13,520 nt of DNA, taken from NCBI GenBank assembly GCA_937892255.1, contig CALAUL010000040.1, forward strand, positions 1 to 13,520, read 5' to 3'. The DNA is from an uncultured Bacteroidales bacterium. Lineage in GTDB: Bacteria; Bacteroidota; Bacteroidia; Bacteroidales; Marinilabiliaceae. The stretch's first letter is position 1. Every line of letters starts with the position of its first letter. The translations under genes were made by a program, and so were the position numbers. The notes beneath the pieces were generated by a model, which saw only the letters and a program-made list of their open reading frames with translations, did not search any database and was not told the origin of the DNA. Shown here piece by piece: positions 7,541 through 13,520 of the stretch.

Positions 7541-7575
7541 AATAACAAAACAGCCTTTAGGGCTGTTTTGTTATT
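7541..7575. terminator. Terminator hairpin after kdsB
   Basis: AATAACAAAACAGCC (7541-7555) and GGCTGTTTTGTTATT (7561-7575) are perfect 15-bp complementary arms around a 5-nt loop. On the minus strand the hairpin starts 15 nt after the kdsB TAG, and the descending arm carries its own U-rich stretch (TGTTTTGTTATT). The symmetry makes it usable on either strand, but only kdsB reads into it. It separates metK-kdsB from the lpxD operon. Confidence 0.9.
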
Positions 7576-7590
7576 CTATACACTTTAGTT

Positions 7591-8349
7591 CTAAATCAAT
7601 CCTCGTGCTTTGAGTTCTGCAAGATCTTCGGGAGTATCCACCGACAGACTTTCGAGTTGTGTTTTGAGAGCTTTTATCATATAGCCATTCTCCAACCAGC
7701 GCAACTGTTCCAACGACTCACAATTCTCTAAAATGCCCTTTGGCAAACGAGTTATTGCTTCCAACACATCAGCTCTATAACCATAGAGTCCGATATGGTT
7801 GAAGTACTCATGACGTAAACACCACTCCTCTTCGCTGACACCTCGCAAATAGGGAATTGGCGAACGAGAAAAATATAAGGCATTCCCGTCGGACGAGATT
7901 ACCACTTTCGGTTTGTTGGGGTTAAAGAGATCTTCTTTTGCCTCAACGGGCTTGATAAGTGTTGCTATCTCCACGGCTTTATCGTCAAAAGCTCCGGCAA
8001 GAAGTTCTATCTGCTCTGGCTGTATAAATGGTTCATCTCCTTGTATATTTACCACAGCGTAAAACGACTTACCCTCTATTTCTCTAATTTTAGATAATGC
8101 TTCATAACAACGGTCTGTACCACTCGGATGTGTCTCGGCCGTCATCGTAACATTACCACCGAAAGCCTTCACTGCTGATGCAATGCGTTCGTCGTCGGTA
8201 GCGACATAGACAAGAGGAAGAATTTTCTTGGCTTGCTCATAGACACGTTGTATCATTGGTTTGCCCCCTATGTCTGCAAGTGGCTTACCCGGAAAACGTG
8301 TCGAAGCATAACGAGCAGGTATAAGACCTAAGATATTTTCAAATCTCAT
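7591..8349 (-). CDS. kdsB: KdsB, 3-deoxy-manno-octulosonate cytidylyltransferase
   Basis: KdsB activates Kdo with CTP to give CMP-Kdo, the donor for the sugar that links lipid A to the LPS core. From the ATG at 8349 the protein has 252 residues, typical for the family. Visible motifs are the nucleotide-binding IPARYASTRFPGKPL (10-24), VATDDERI (49-56), SGTDRCYEA (77-85), NIQGDEP (101-107, with metal-binding D105), SRSPIPY (161-167), HIGLYGYR (185-192) and ESLEQLRWLENGY (211-223). The frame can be extended upstream to a TTG at 8367 inside metK, but this only adds MHYKQF; the ATG places the N-terminus directly before the ILGLIPARY strand and 7 nt after the metK stop, so I chose it. It is probably co-transcribed with metK and ends 15 nt before a terminator. 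Confidence 0.97.
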   Translation of the reverse strand: MRFENILGLIPARYASTRFPGKPLADIGGKPMIQRVYEQAKKILPLVYVATDDERIASAVKAFGGNVTMTAETHPSGTDRCYEALSKIREIEGKSFYAVVNIQGDEPFIQPEQIELLAGAFDDKAVEIATLIKPVEAKEDLFNPNKPKVVISSDGNALYFSRSPIPYLRGVSEEEWCLRHEYFNHIGLYGYRADVLEAITRLPKGILENCESLEQLRWLENGYMIKALKTQLESLSVDTPEDLAELKARGLI

Positions 8350-8356
8350 AAATTGC

Positions 8357-9607
8357 TTATAATGCAAATTCTTTTTTCAATACATCAACGTAGTCGAGTT
8401 TCTCCCAAGTGAAGAACTCAACCTCACGTTCCTCTTCCTTGCCTCCGATATTAAACTTCATCATCTTACTATATGGCTTGCGACCTACATGTCCGTACGA
8501 TGCTGTTGGTTCGAAGATAGGATTCTTTAGACCGAAACGCTTAACGATAGCACTTGGACGCATGTCAAATATCGTGCTAACCTTAGTTGCTATCTCGCCA
8601 TCGGTCATATTCACCTTGCTTGTGCCGTAAGTGTTAACATAGAGTCCTACAGGCTGAGCCACGCCTATTGCGTATGCTACTTGAACAAGTACTTCGTCAC
8701 ATACACCTGCCGCAACAAGGTTTTTCGCAATATGGCGTGTTGCGTATGCTGCCGAACGGTCAACCTTTGACGAATCTTTGCCCGAGAAAGCACCACCACC
8801 GTGTGCGCCTTTACCGCCGTATGTATCTACTATAATCTTACGGCCTGTTAGACCTGTATCACCATGAGGACCGCCGATAACGAACTTGCCTGTTGGATTG
8901 ACGAAAAGTTTGTAATCGCCGTTGAAGAGTTTCTGCTGTTCCACTGGCAACTTATCACATACGCGCTTAATAAGTATCTCTTGCACATCTTTACGTATCT
9001 GCGCAAGCATTACCTCATCGTCAGCAAATTCATCATGCTGTGTTGAAACAACGATAGTATCTATGCGGTTAGGAGTATTATCATCGTTATACTCTATCGT
9101 CACTTGGCTCTTTGAGTCGGGACGAAGATATGTCATTACTTTTCCCTCACGACGGATATCTGCGAGTTCAATAAGAAGTTTATGTGCGAGGTCAATAGGC
9201 AGAGGCATGTAGTCTTCAGTATCACGACAAGCGTAACCGAACATCATACCTTGGTCACCTGCTCCCTGCTCTGACTCTTCAGCACGTTCGACACCACGAT
9301 TAATGTCGGCTGACTGCTCATGAATAGCAGATAGCACTCCACACGAACCGGCATCAAATTTATACTCTGCCTTGTTGTAGCCAATACGTTCTATGACACC
9401 ACGAGCTACATCTTGTACAGAGACATTACCTTTTGTTTTAACCTCACCGGCAACAACGGTCAATCCTGTTGTCACCAAAGTCTCACAAGCTACCTTTGAC
9501 TCCGGGTCTTGTGCAAGGAGCGAATCAAGTATTGCGTCCGATATCTGGTCGGCCACTTTGTCTGGATGTCCTTCTGAAACAGATTCTGATGTAAAATAGT
9601 ATCCCAT
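8357..9607 (-). CDS. metK: MetK, S-adenosylmethionine synthetase
   Basis: MetK makes S-adenosylmethionine from methionine and ATP in the cytoplasm, normally as a tetramer. The 416 residues match the bacterial family. Signatures include TSESVSEGHPDKVADQISDA (6-25, catalytic H14 and metal-binding D16), the flexible-loop GAGDQG (115-120), VNPTGKFVIGGPHGDTGLTG (236-255) and the phosphate-binding GGGAFSGKD (270-278). The C-terminus EKLDYVDVLKKEFAL is intact. The ATG at 9607 lies about 115 nt downstream of a start site predicted from a strong promoter at 9729-9759, and kdsB follows 7 nt after the stop. The gene is locally GC-rich: 34 of 60 bases are G or C at 8761-8820, against 18 of 60 at 9961-10020 in the acyltransferase gene upstream. 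Confidence 0.98.
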   Translation of the reverse strand: MGYYFTSESVSEGHPDKVADQISDAILDSLLAQDPESKVACETLVTTGLTVVAGEVKTKGNVSVQDVARGVIERIGYNKAEYKFDAGSCGVLSAIHEQSADINRGVERAEESEQGAGDQGMMFGYACRDTEDYMPLPIDLAHKLLIELADIRREGKVMTYLRPDSKSQVTIEYNDDNTPNRIDTIVVSTQHDEFADDEVMLAQIRKDVQEILIKRVCDKLPVEQQKLFNGDYKLFVNPTGKFVIGGPHGDTGLTGRKIIVDTYGGKGAHGGGAFSGKDSSKVDRSAAYATRHIAKNLVAAGVCDEVLVQVAYAIGVAQPVGLYVNTYGTSKVNMTDGEIATKVSTIFDMRPSAIVKRFGLKNPIFEPTASYGHVGRKPYSKMMKFNIGGKEEEREVEFFTWEKLDYVDVLKKEFAL

Positions 9608-9722
9608 CTTTCAATTTAAGTTAATGTATTAAACAAACGATGAGAAAAGGGGAAGAATTTTAAAAAGCTTTTTAGCACTTTTTTTGAGTGGTTGCAATTG
9701 GCAAATCCGTCCACTTTTCTTT
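9608..9722 (-). other. metK 5' leader with short alternative hairpins
   Basis: This is the predicted untranslated leader of metK. As RNA (minus strand) it can form AGTGG (9715-9711) with CCACT (9691-9687) around a 19-nt loop. The same CCACT segment can instead pair as CACT (9690-9687) with AGTG (9679-9676). A 14-bp palindrome, TAAAAAGCTTTTTA, lies at 9661-9674. I do not recognise the conserved core of any SAM riboswitch class here, and the stems are short, so a regulatory role is only a possibility. Confidence 0.35.
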
Positions 9723-9728
9723 ATGGGA

Positions 9729-9759
9729 CAAAAATAAATAATAAAAAAAACATGACAAA
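9729..9759 (-). promoter_or_regulatory. Consensus Bacteroidota promoter for metK-kdsB
   Basis: On the minus strand, TTTG (9759-9756) and TATTTTTG (9736-9729) are separated by 19 bp. Both elements match the TTTG / TAnnTTTG consensus exactly with normal spacing. Transcription would start near 9722, leaving a leader of about 115 nt before the metK ATG at 9607. This is the best promoter match in the window. Confidence 0.75.
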
Positions 9760-9828
9760 GGATATATCAAATTTTAACGTAAAGCGACTTAGCAAATCTC
9801 GACCATGTAATCAAATACACTAACCACA

Positions 9829-9840
9829 ACTATATAGTAA
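9829..9840. repeat. Second copy of ACTATATAGTAA
   Basis: This 12-mer contains the 10-bp palindrome ACTATATAGT and is identical to the last 12 bases of the palindrome upstream of lpxD (7353-7364). Here it lies between the acyltransferase stop and the metK promoter, about 70 bp upstream of the -33 element. Whether it is a protein-binding site is unknown. Confidence 0.3.
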
Positions 9841-9881
9841 CATATAATAAAATAACACAAACAGCATTGTCCGAAAATTCA

Positions 9882-10898
9882 TCATTTTTCCTTAAGCAAA
9901 GGTTTCTGATTAACAAACCATGGTATAATTCTAATAAGAAGAGGCACAATAAAATAATACAACATCATCGTAACTACTAAAATCAAAACCACAGACAACC
10001 ATACAGATAATTGAAATTTCGTTGTAATTATATTTAAAACCTGAAGTATTGAATTATGAGTACAAAGAATAATTAATGAATATTTACCCCAATAAGTAAA
10101 ACAAGGCAACCATCTATAAAAAAGTTTTGAAAACGCTATTAACAAAAATGACCCCAAAATTGCTGTTATATAAACCTCATATAAAGGATACGAAGCCAAA
10201 CCATTATTTCCACTCCATCCTATATCATGCCCCCAAAAAACAATACACAATAATCCAACTAAAACGACAAACAACAATGATATTATTTTCTGTTTAGATT
10301 TAACTAATGACGATTGTGTATACATCATATTACCTAACCAAAAGAAAAACAAACCCGTAAGAGCAGAATCAATATACATGTATATATTCAGAGATAAATA
10401 ACTAAGAACATAACCAACTATTCCACAAATAACAGACAAACAAGCAATAATTCTTTTATCTCCTCTACTAATGTATTCAAAAAAATAGAACAATAAATTT
10501 ATCATATACAAACATAGTAAAAACCAAATGGGAGAATTGGGCCAATTGTTATCCACAATAAAATTCAAGAGAGAGCGAATACCTATTCCGTTTTCATTTC
10601 TAACACTATAACCAAACACACTTAGCAAGTTAGGAAGAGCAACTGATATAGTCAAATAGAAAAAGAAAAATGGTATTAATAATTGGTTCGTTTTCTTCGT
10701 ACAAAACAACTTAAAAGAACCGTAACTTTTATAAAAACACCCAGACAAAAGAAAAAATAGAGGCATATGGAAACTTGCCACAATTCCTATTTCCGGAATA
10801 TCATAATATGTGTTTATATGATATAACACTACCAACATTATACATAATCCTTTTGCAGTATCAATAAAAGGAATACGAGATAAACCTATTTGAGCCAT
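9882..10898 (-). CDS. Membrane O-acyltransferase (acyltransferase-3 / fucose 4-O-acetylase-like), AT-rich
   Basis: This encodes 338 residues that are almost entirely hydrophobic, with roughly ten membrane segments. The N-terminus reads IPFIDTAKGLCIMLVVLYHIN (D13, K16, H27), the pattern of the acyltransferase-3 superfamily; SFHMPLFFLLSGCFYK (42-57) and SPIWFLLCLYM (122-132) support the branch that includes fucose 4-O-acetylase/NolL-type enzymes. Such proteins transfer acetyl or other acyl groups to sugars of surface polysaccharides across the inner membrane; the substrate here cannot be told. Base composition differs from the neighbours: 18/60 and 19/60 G+C at 9961-10020 and 10321-10380, against 31/60 in the permease gene at 11701-11760 and 34/60 in metK. 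It starts 38 nt after the permease stop with no promoter seen between. Composition and its glycan-type function suggest lineage-specific acquisition. Confidence 0.85.
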   Translation of the reverse strand: MAQIGLSRIPFIDTAKGLCIMLVVLYHINTYYDIPEIGIVASFHMPLFFLLSGCFYKSYGSFKLFCTKKTNQLLIPFFFFYLTISVALPNLLSVFGYSVRNENGIGIRSLLNFIVDNNWPNSPIWFLLCLYMINLLFYFFEYISRGDKRIIACLSVICGIVGYVLSYLSLNIYMYIDSALTGLFFFWLGNMMYTQSSLVKSKQKIISLLFVVLVGLLCIVFWGHDIGWSGNNGLASYPLYEVYITAILGSFLLIAFSKLFYRWLPCFTYWGKYSLIILCTHNSILQVLNIITTKFQLSVWLSVVLILVVTMMLYYFIVPLLIRIIPWFVNQKPLLKEK

Positions 10899-10936
10899 TC
10901 TATATTATTTTAATTATTTCAAAAAATCACTTCTTT

Positions 10937-12166
10937 CTACTCATCATAACTCTTACCAACGATATGCTTCACTGGATACCATGCTGCAAGAATACCTACT
11001 ATTGCCACAACAACAAAAACCATCAGTATATCCAACGCCTGCAACTCTACAGGATATGCGTTTATAATATAATTCTCCGAACCACCAAAGCCGATAAACC
11101 CAAATATCTGTTGCAGTAGAACGAGTATAACACCCAATATGAGTCCTACCACTATTCCACCCAACGACACAAGCCAACCTTCAAACAAAAACACCTTTAC
11201 TACCATCAACTTACTCGCTCCCATGCTCTTGAGTATAAAAATACTCTCTTTCTTCTCAAAGATAAGCATTGAGAGAGAGCCTATAATATTAAATGCTGCT
11301 ATAACGATAATGAATGTCAAGATGATAAACGCCATAAGTTTCTCGACCTTCATCATTTTAAAGAACGACTCATGCTGTTGCCATTTATCTTTTATGTCAA
11401 TATCATCACCCACAACCTTACGCAGGTTTTCTGCAATATCAGCCACATCATAATCTTCACTGACTCTCACACATAGTGCCGACACTTCGTCTCCATCATA
11501 ACAAAAGAGTTCACGCGCTTGCGACAATCCCACAATAGCATAATTCTCATCGTAATCCACCTGTTGCACGGCAAATGTGCCACATACATTGGCTGTCTGC
11601 TGTATAAACGACTTATCGGGCATCGACATATTGATATTGCCCGTTCGCTTGGGTGCATATAACGTTATCTGATTGACGAACGATTTACTGCTGACTCCCA
11701 GACGTTCGGCAAGCAATGCTCCCGGAAAACAATATGCCACATCTCCGATGCCTATGCTGTAACGTCCCGAGACAACAATAGAATCAATATCACTAACTAA
11801 ATGGTAATTATCATCTACCCCCATCACCATGGCGGGCATTTGTCGTTTGTCGTAACGCAACAAGGCATTATCGGTAAGAGTAGCCGACACGTGCGCCACC
11901 CCCTCCGTTGCTGCAATGCGTGCTATATATACACTATCGGCAACGAACACCTTTCCCTCCGATGCTTCTATCTTGAGGTCTGGGTCGAAATTACCAAACA
12001 GCGTACCCACAAAACTATTGAGTCCGTTGAAGACGCTCATCACTATCAGCAGTGCCGCAGTGCCCACCATGACACCAAGCGACGATATCATCGATATGAT
12101 ATTGATGATATTCTGCGACTTCTTGGCGAACAAGTAACGTCGGGCTATTTCTAACGGCAGATTCAC
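10937..12166 (-). CDS. LolC/LolE-type ABC transporter permease (lipoprotein release)
   Basis: This encodes 409 residues with the four-helix layout of LolC/LolE permeases: a first helix at about 22-46 (NIISMISSLGVMVGTAALLIV), a large periplasmic MacB-type domain at about 50-270, then helices near 275-302, 328-356 and 376-398. EKKESIFILKSMGAS (304-318) is the cytoplasmic segment that contacts the ATPase in this family. These permeases, with LolD, pull lipoproteins from the inner membrane and hand them to LolA. No ATPase gene is adjacent. The start is a GTG at 12166: an in-frame TAA is two codons upstream, and MNLPLEIARRYLF is a typical family N-terminus that the first internal ATG would remove. 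It begins 28 nt after the methyltransferase. From memory, an rbfA/permease neighbourhood is common in Bacteroidales. Confidence 0.9.
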   Translation of the reverse strand: MNLPLEIARRYLFAKKSQNIINIISMISSLGVMVGTAALLIVMSVFNGLNSFVGTLFGNFDPDLKIEASEGKVFVADSVYIARIAATEGVAHVSATLTDNALLRYDKRQMPAMVMGVDDNYHLVSDIDSIVVSGRYSIGIGDVAYCFPGALLAERLGVSSKSFVNQITLYAPKRTGNINMSMPDKSFIQQTANVCGTFAVQQVDYDENYAIVGLSQARELFCYDGDEVSALCVRVSEDYDVADIAENLRKVVGDDIDIKDKWQQHESFFKMMKVEKLMAFIILTFIIVIAAFNIIGSLSMLIFEKKESIFILKSMGASKLMVVKVFLFEGWLVSLGGIVVGLILGVILVLLQQIFGFIGFGGSENYIINAYPVELQALDILMVFVVVAIVGILAAWYPVKHIVGKSYDE

Positions 12167-12194
12167 TCTTTACGACTCTTTGTTGTTGATATTC

Positions 12195-13016
12195 TCACTT
12201 TACTGCTTTCACCATAAGGCCCGTGCCTGTCTTGTGCGTGCCGTAGAGGTCAAAGGCGTTGAGGATAAGGCACCACGGCATTACGGCAATGTAATAGAAG
12301 GGCAGAATGATGAAGAATATTTTCGATGCGTTGAGCATCAGTATGGGAGCTTTCATGGAGAGCAACCACGATATATGTCCGGGCGTACCGTATGTGTATG
12401 ACGCTTCTACGCTCTTAAATCCGGCACTCTGCAGCTTCTCGGTGATGTCGGCTATGCCGTATCCGTCACGTACATGTTCGTCAATGAAGCCATGCGCTTC
12501 GTCGTGGTCGTGATGGTCATTGTCCGAACCGCCTTGGTCAGACGGTGTAGAGATGAGCAACGTCGCACCTTCGTTCATCATGGCGTGGAAATTCTCAAAG
12601 ACCTTTCTGTCTTCGAGGATATGCTCCATGACGTCGACAGAGAGTATCAAATCGTATTTACGTTCGTTGTCTACGTATGCGGTGAGGTCTTCTACACGAA
12701 AGTCGACCGTCGTTGCGCCCAACTTTGCGAAGAATGCATTGCAGTCGTCCATCTGCTCTTGCTTGACATCTACACCACGAACGCGATGCTTCTTGTTCAT
12801 GCTCCACATACGGTGCGAATATTGTCCGAAGCCACAGCCGGCGTCGAGAATATTCTTTCCCTCATCGCCACATTTGATGTTCCAACGCTTCAACTCTCGT
12901 GCTATATGCCACGAACGCAAAAGCAATACATCGAGCATCTTGTAAAATAGCACACGCAACATAGGCGTAGCATTAAAGACTCGTCCCAAAGAACGTTTTA
13001 TAGGGTCGTACTGCAT
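12195..13016 (-). CDS. Class I SAM-dependent methyltransferase with hydrophobic C-terminal segment
   Basis: This encodes 273 residues. The Rossmann SAM-binding core is clear: motif I ILDAGCGFGQ (56-65), acidic end of beta-2 at D83 (GVDVK), FRVEDL (106-111) and YDLILSVDVMEHI (121-133), then LLISTPS (153-159). A His/Asp-rich stretch follows (DNDHHDHDEAHGF, 165-177) before EHVRDGYGIADI. Residues about 222-258 are strongly hydrophobic, suggesting membrane attachment, and the N-terminus (10-35) is also apolar. The core resembles methyltransferase types 11 and 25, including small-molecule and ubiquinone-type enzymes; the substrate is unknown. It starts 11 nt after rbfA and ends 28 nt before the permease, so it is part of that operon. 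The membrane segment and envelope neighbours suggest a lipid or membrane substrate, which is inference. Confidence 0.88.
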   Translation of the reverse strand: MQYDPIKRSLGRVFNATPMLRVLFYKMLDVLLLRSWHIARELKRWNIKCGDEGKNILDAGCGFGQYSHRMWSMNKKHRVRGVDVKQEQMDDCNAFFAKLGATTVDFRVEDLTAYVDNERKYDLILSVDVMEHILEDRKVFENFHAMMNEGATLLISTPSDQGGSDNDHHDHDEAHGFIDEHVRDGYGIADITEKLQSAGFKSVEASYTYGTPGHISWLLSMKAPILMLNASKIFFIILPFYYIAVMPWCLILNAFDLYGTHKTGTGLMVKAVK

Positions 13017-13027
13017 TGTGGTAAGAT

Positions 13028-13369
13028 CTAATCGTTCTCTAAGAGTTTGTCGATATTCTCCAAATAGTCGAGAGAATCGTCAATATAAAAACTTATCTCC
13101 GGCACTATGCGAAGTTGCTTGCCAACACGCTGACCGAGGGTATAACGTATGCGACTCTTCTGTTTATTGAGGTTGTCGAGCACCATCTGCGTCTTCTCTG
13201 TAGGGAATACAGATATATAAAACTTTACCAATCCGAGGTCGGGCGACACACGCGATATAGTTATCGACAGCATGGAGCCGCACAGCAACTCTCTGAGTTC
13301 CTGCTGAAACATCTCTGCTGCCTCCTTTTGCAAAAGACGCGATATCTTCTCTTGACGCTTAGTTTCCAT
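13028..13369 (-). CDS. rbfA: RbfA, 30S ribosome-binding factor A
   Basis: RbfA binds immature 30S subunits and helps 16S rRNA 5'-end maturation, with a role in cold adaptation in E. coli. The 113 residues match the short type II KH-domain family. The N-terminal helix METKRQEKISRLLQKEAAEM (1-20) is typical, followed by ITISRVSPDLGLVKFYISVF (36-55), the region of the family's T-V-S-D-L-A pattern, then the helix of residues 75-87 (RYTLGQRVGKQLR) and the closing strand PEISFYIDDSLDYLENIDKLL (90-110). It has an ATG start and a -7-type promoter element about 30 bp upstream. It is the first gene of the rbfA-methyltransferase-permease run. Confidence 0.95.
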   Translation of the reverse strand: METKRQEKISRLLQKEAAEMFQQELRELLCGSMLSITISRVSPDLGLVKFYISVFPTEKTQMVLDNLNKQKSRIRYTLGQRVGKQLRIVPEISFYIDDSLDYLENIDKLLEND

Positions 13370-13399
13370 ATCTTTTTTCTATCTGTTTTATTACGTCTG

Positions 13400-13407
13400 C
13401 AAAGATA
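13400..13407 (-). promoter_or_regulatory. -7 promoter element upstream of rbfA
   Basis: The minus strand reads TATCTTTG, an exact match to TAnnTTTG, and would start transcription near 13393, about 24 nt before the rbfA ATG. The nearest TTTG (13425-13422) is only 14 bp upstream, shorter than the usual 19-21, so the -33 element is weak or absent. The element sits inside an inverted repeat, AAAGATA / TATCTTT with a 1-nt centre (13401-13415). Confidence 0.5.
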
Positions 13408-13468
13408 ATATCTTTTTTTCGCAAACGACATCTTTGTGACAATTAGGGTTGTAAATAGAAAAGCACAA

Positions 13469-13506
13469 AGCGCACCCGACATCACTGCCGAATGCGCTCT
13501 TTTTTA
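13469..13506. terminator. Terminator-like hairpin upstream of rbfA
   Basis: AGCGCA (13469-13474) and TGCGCT (13493-13498) pair around an 18-nt loop. An outer pair, ACAAAG (13465-13470) with CTTTGT (13511-13516), could form an alternative longer-range stem. On the plus strand the inner hairpin is followed by CTCTTTTTT; on the minus strand by TTGTGCTTTT. It probably terminates a minus-strand gene lying beyond the right edge, possibly in both directions. Confidence 0.5.
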
Positions 13507-13520
13507 TATGCTTTGTCGTT

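Noticed and set aside
8350..8367. TTG start for kdsB overlapping metK
   Set aside because: It adds only six residues before the conserved MRFENILGLIPARY start, and the ATG at 8349 is well placed 7 nt after the metK stop.
9608..9722. Known SAM riboswitch in the metK leader
   Set aside because: I cannot match the conserved cores of the SAM classes I know; only short generic stems are seen.
12474..12950. Plus-strand open frames opposite the methyltransferase gene
   Set aside because: The minus-strand frame has intact SAM-binding motifs; the plus-strand frames have none.
1..13520. CRISPR array, transposase, integrase, tRNA or rRNA
   Set aside because: I saw no regularly spaced direct repeats, no transposase or recombinase motifs, and no cloverleaf or rRNA sequence.

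Overview
The window looks like a chromosomal segment of a Bacteroidales (phylum Bacteroidota) bacterium. The evidence is an RNase H with an N-terminal viroplasmin-like domain, a DUF5686-type outer-membrane protein, an LpxC of the Bacteroidota subtype, and promoters of the Bacteroidota TTTG/TAnnTTTG kind rather than TTGACA/TATAAT. All 12 complete genes lie on the minus strand, so transcription runs from high to low coordinates. I do not name a genus.

Layout in transcription order. (1) 13369-9882: rbfA (ribosome maturation), a membrane-associated SAM methyltransferase, a LolC/LolE-type lipoprotein-export permease, and a markedly AT-rich membrane acyltransferase of the acyltransferase-3/fucose O-acetylase type. 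(2) 9759-7541: a near-consensus promoter, a leader of about 115 nt, metK (SAM synthesis) and kdsB (CMP-Kdo synthesis) 7 nt apart, closed by a perfect 15-bp terminator hairpin. (3) 7403-377: lpxD, lpxC and lpxA (early lipid A synthesis), then a small outer-membrane beta-barrel protein, a MarC-family membrane protein, the RNase H and the large DUF5686 protein, ending at a 9-bp terminator hairpin. Gaps in this cluster are 3-38 nt, so it reads as one seven-gene operon. (4) 1-376 is AT-rich and noncoding, with a promoter for a gene that leaves the window on the left.

Most genes serve the outer membrane: LpxA/C/D make the acylated glucosamine precursor of lipid A, KdsB activates Kdo for the inner core, the LolE-like permease releases lipoproteins, the acyltransferase may decorate surface glycans, and the small porin-like and DUF5686 proteins are themselves predicted outer-membrane proteins. 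MetK supplies SAM, which the nearby methyltransferase would use.

The most notable observation is that LpxC is a free-standing 303-residue enzyme. In the Bacteroidota I know, LpxC is fused to the dehydratase FabZ, and no FabZ is encoded in the 26 nt before lpxA or anywhere else in the window. I see no phage, transposon, CRISPR array, tRNA or rRNA, and no clear novel multi-gene system. This is mainly housekeeping envelope chromosome with one probable acquired gene and some regulatory-looking palindromes.
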